Below are positions 5,644 to 5,867 of a stretch of DNA of 5,867 bases, piece by piece. The position numbers were made by a program, and so were the translations under genes. Positions within the stretch are counted from its first letter, which is position 1; the number at the start of each line of letters is the position of its first letter. Below the pieces are notes generated by a model, which saw only the letters and a list, made by a program, of their open reading frames with translations, was not told the DNA's origin and did not search any database. The stretch is taken from positions 1 through 5,867 of the forward strand of contig PMMV01000060.1 in assembly GCA_003162115.1 (NCBI GenBank). The letters run 5' to 3'. This DNA comes from Methanobacterium sp. (GTDB lineage: Archaea; Methanobacteriota; Methanobacteria; Methanobacteriales; Methanobacteriaceae).

Positions 5644-5867
5644 TGGCATGCCGAGAGTAACCCACCTTCTGTTTCAGCAGCATTCATCTATGCGAATTAC
5701 CTCTACCTCGTACAGGACTCATCAGTAGTATTTATTCTTGCATCCTGTGGAATGGCCGTTTCACCGATCCTTCTGATGTCATCAGCCATGCTTCATGTTC
5801 ATTCATCAGAAGACGTGTCGTTTCTGCTCCATGGTCACGCTTCTCAGCGCGTGCCTTATGGCACCAC
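5644..5867 (-). ncRNA. rnpB: RNase P RNA, 3' part (5' end outside the window)
   Basis: This is the catalytic RNA that removes 5' leaders from tRNA precursors. On the minus strand the conserved blocks come in the right order: ACGACACGTC (5821-5812), GGTGAAACGG (5765-5756), the near-universal TAGATGAATG (5690-5681) and ACAGAAGGTGGGTTAC (5672-5657). The last is the 3' strand of the P4 helix and its neighbours. Expected helices are visible: hairpin GTGCC/GGCAC with an ATAA loop (5864-5851), hairpin GCGCTGAGAAGCGT-like next to it (about 5853-5836), and a 9-base stem pairing 5812-5804 with 5778-5770. The block sequences fit archaeal type A. The 5' GAGGAAAGTCC block is missing because the window ends. 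The 3' end is placed near 5644, where the final GGCATGCC would form part of P1. Confidence 0.93.

Noticed and set aside
1..5867. CRISPR array, insertion sequence, or defence or toxin system
   Set aside because: No regularly spaced direct repeats, transposase, terminal inverted repeats with target duplication, or defence-type gene pair was seen.

Overview
The window looks like chromosome of a methanogenic archaeon of the order Methanobacteriales (Methanobacterium-like). This rests on several things. An archaeal BRE/TATA promoter precedes grpE, and the ribosome binding sites are of the GGTGA type. The spacers are very AT-rich and end in oligo-T. The RNase P RNA has archaeal type A sequence signatures. 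The chaperone genes lie in the order grpE-dnaK-dnaJ, which I recall from this order. The assignment comes from reading the sequence, not from a database search.

Layout. 1-371 (minus) is the N-terminal 123 residues of a winged-helix regulator that runs off the left edge. 372-518 is a divergent control region with a clear BRE/TATA element for grpE and three inverted repeats on or beside it. 519-1055 is grpE and 1114-2985 is dnaK, with a hairpin plus T-run terminator behind dnaK. 2986-3236 is an AT-rich spacer with a tentative promoter, and 3237-4415 is dnaJ, followed by T-rich terminators. 4416-4684 is a spacer with a promoter-like element in front of a GC-richer island that could be a small RNA or a 15-codon ORF. 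4685-5374 (minus) is a six-helix membrane protein of the GAP/Sap (LysE-like) type. 5375-5643 is a spacer with two related AATATC-type inverted repeats. 5644-5867 (minus) is the 3' part of the RNase P RNA, cut by the right edge.

How it works together. DnaK (Hsp70), DnaJ (Hsp40) and GrpE (nucleotide exchange factor) form the complete bacterial-type Hsp70 cycle, which some mesophilic archaea are believed to have gained by transfer from bacteria. DnaK lacks the insert typical of Gram-negative DnaK in its ATPase domain and resembles the Gram-positive form. The most interesting signal is the grpE control region. Two TAGTTA/TAACTA palindromes bracket the BRE/TATA, a third palindrome contains the TATA box, and a winged-helix regulator is transcribed away from the same spacer. 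This is the layout expected of a local heat-shock repressor system, similar in idea to Phr of Pyrococcus or HSR1 of Archaeoglobus. The link between the regulator and these sites is inference.
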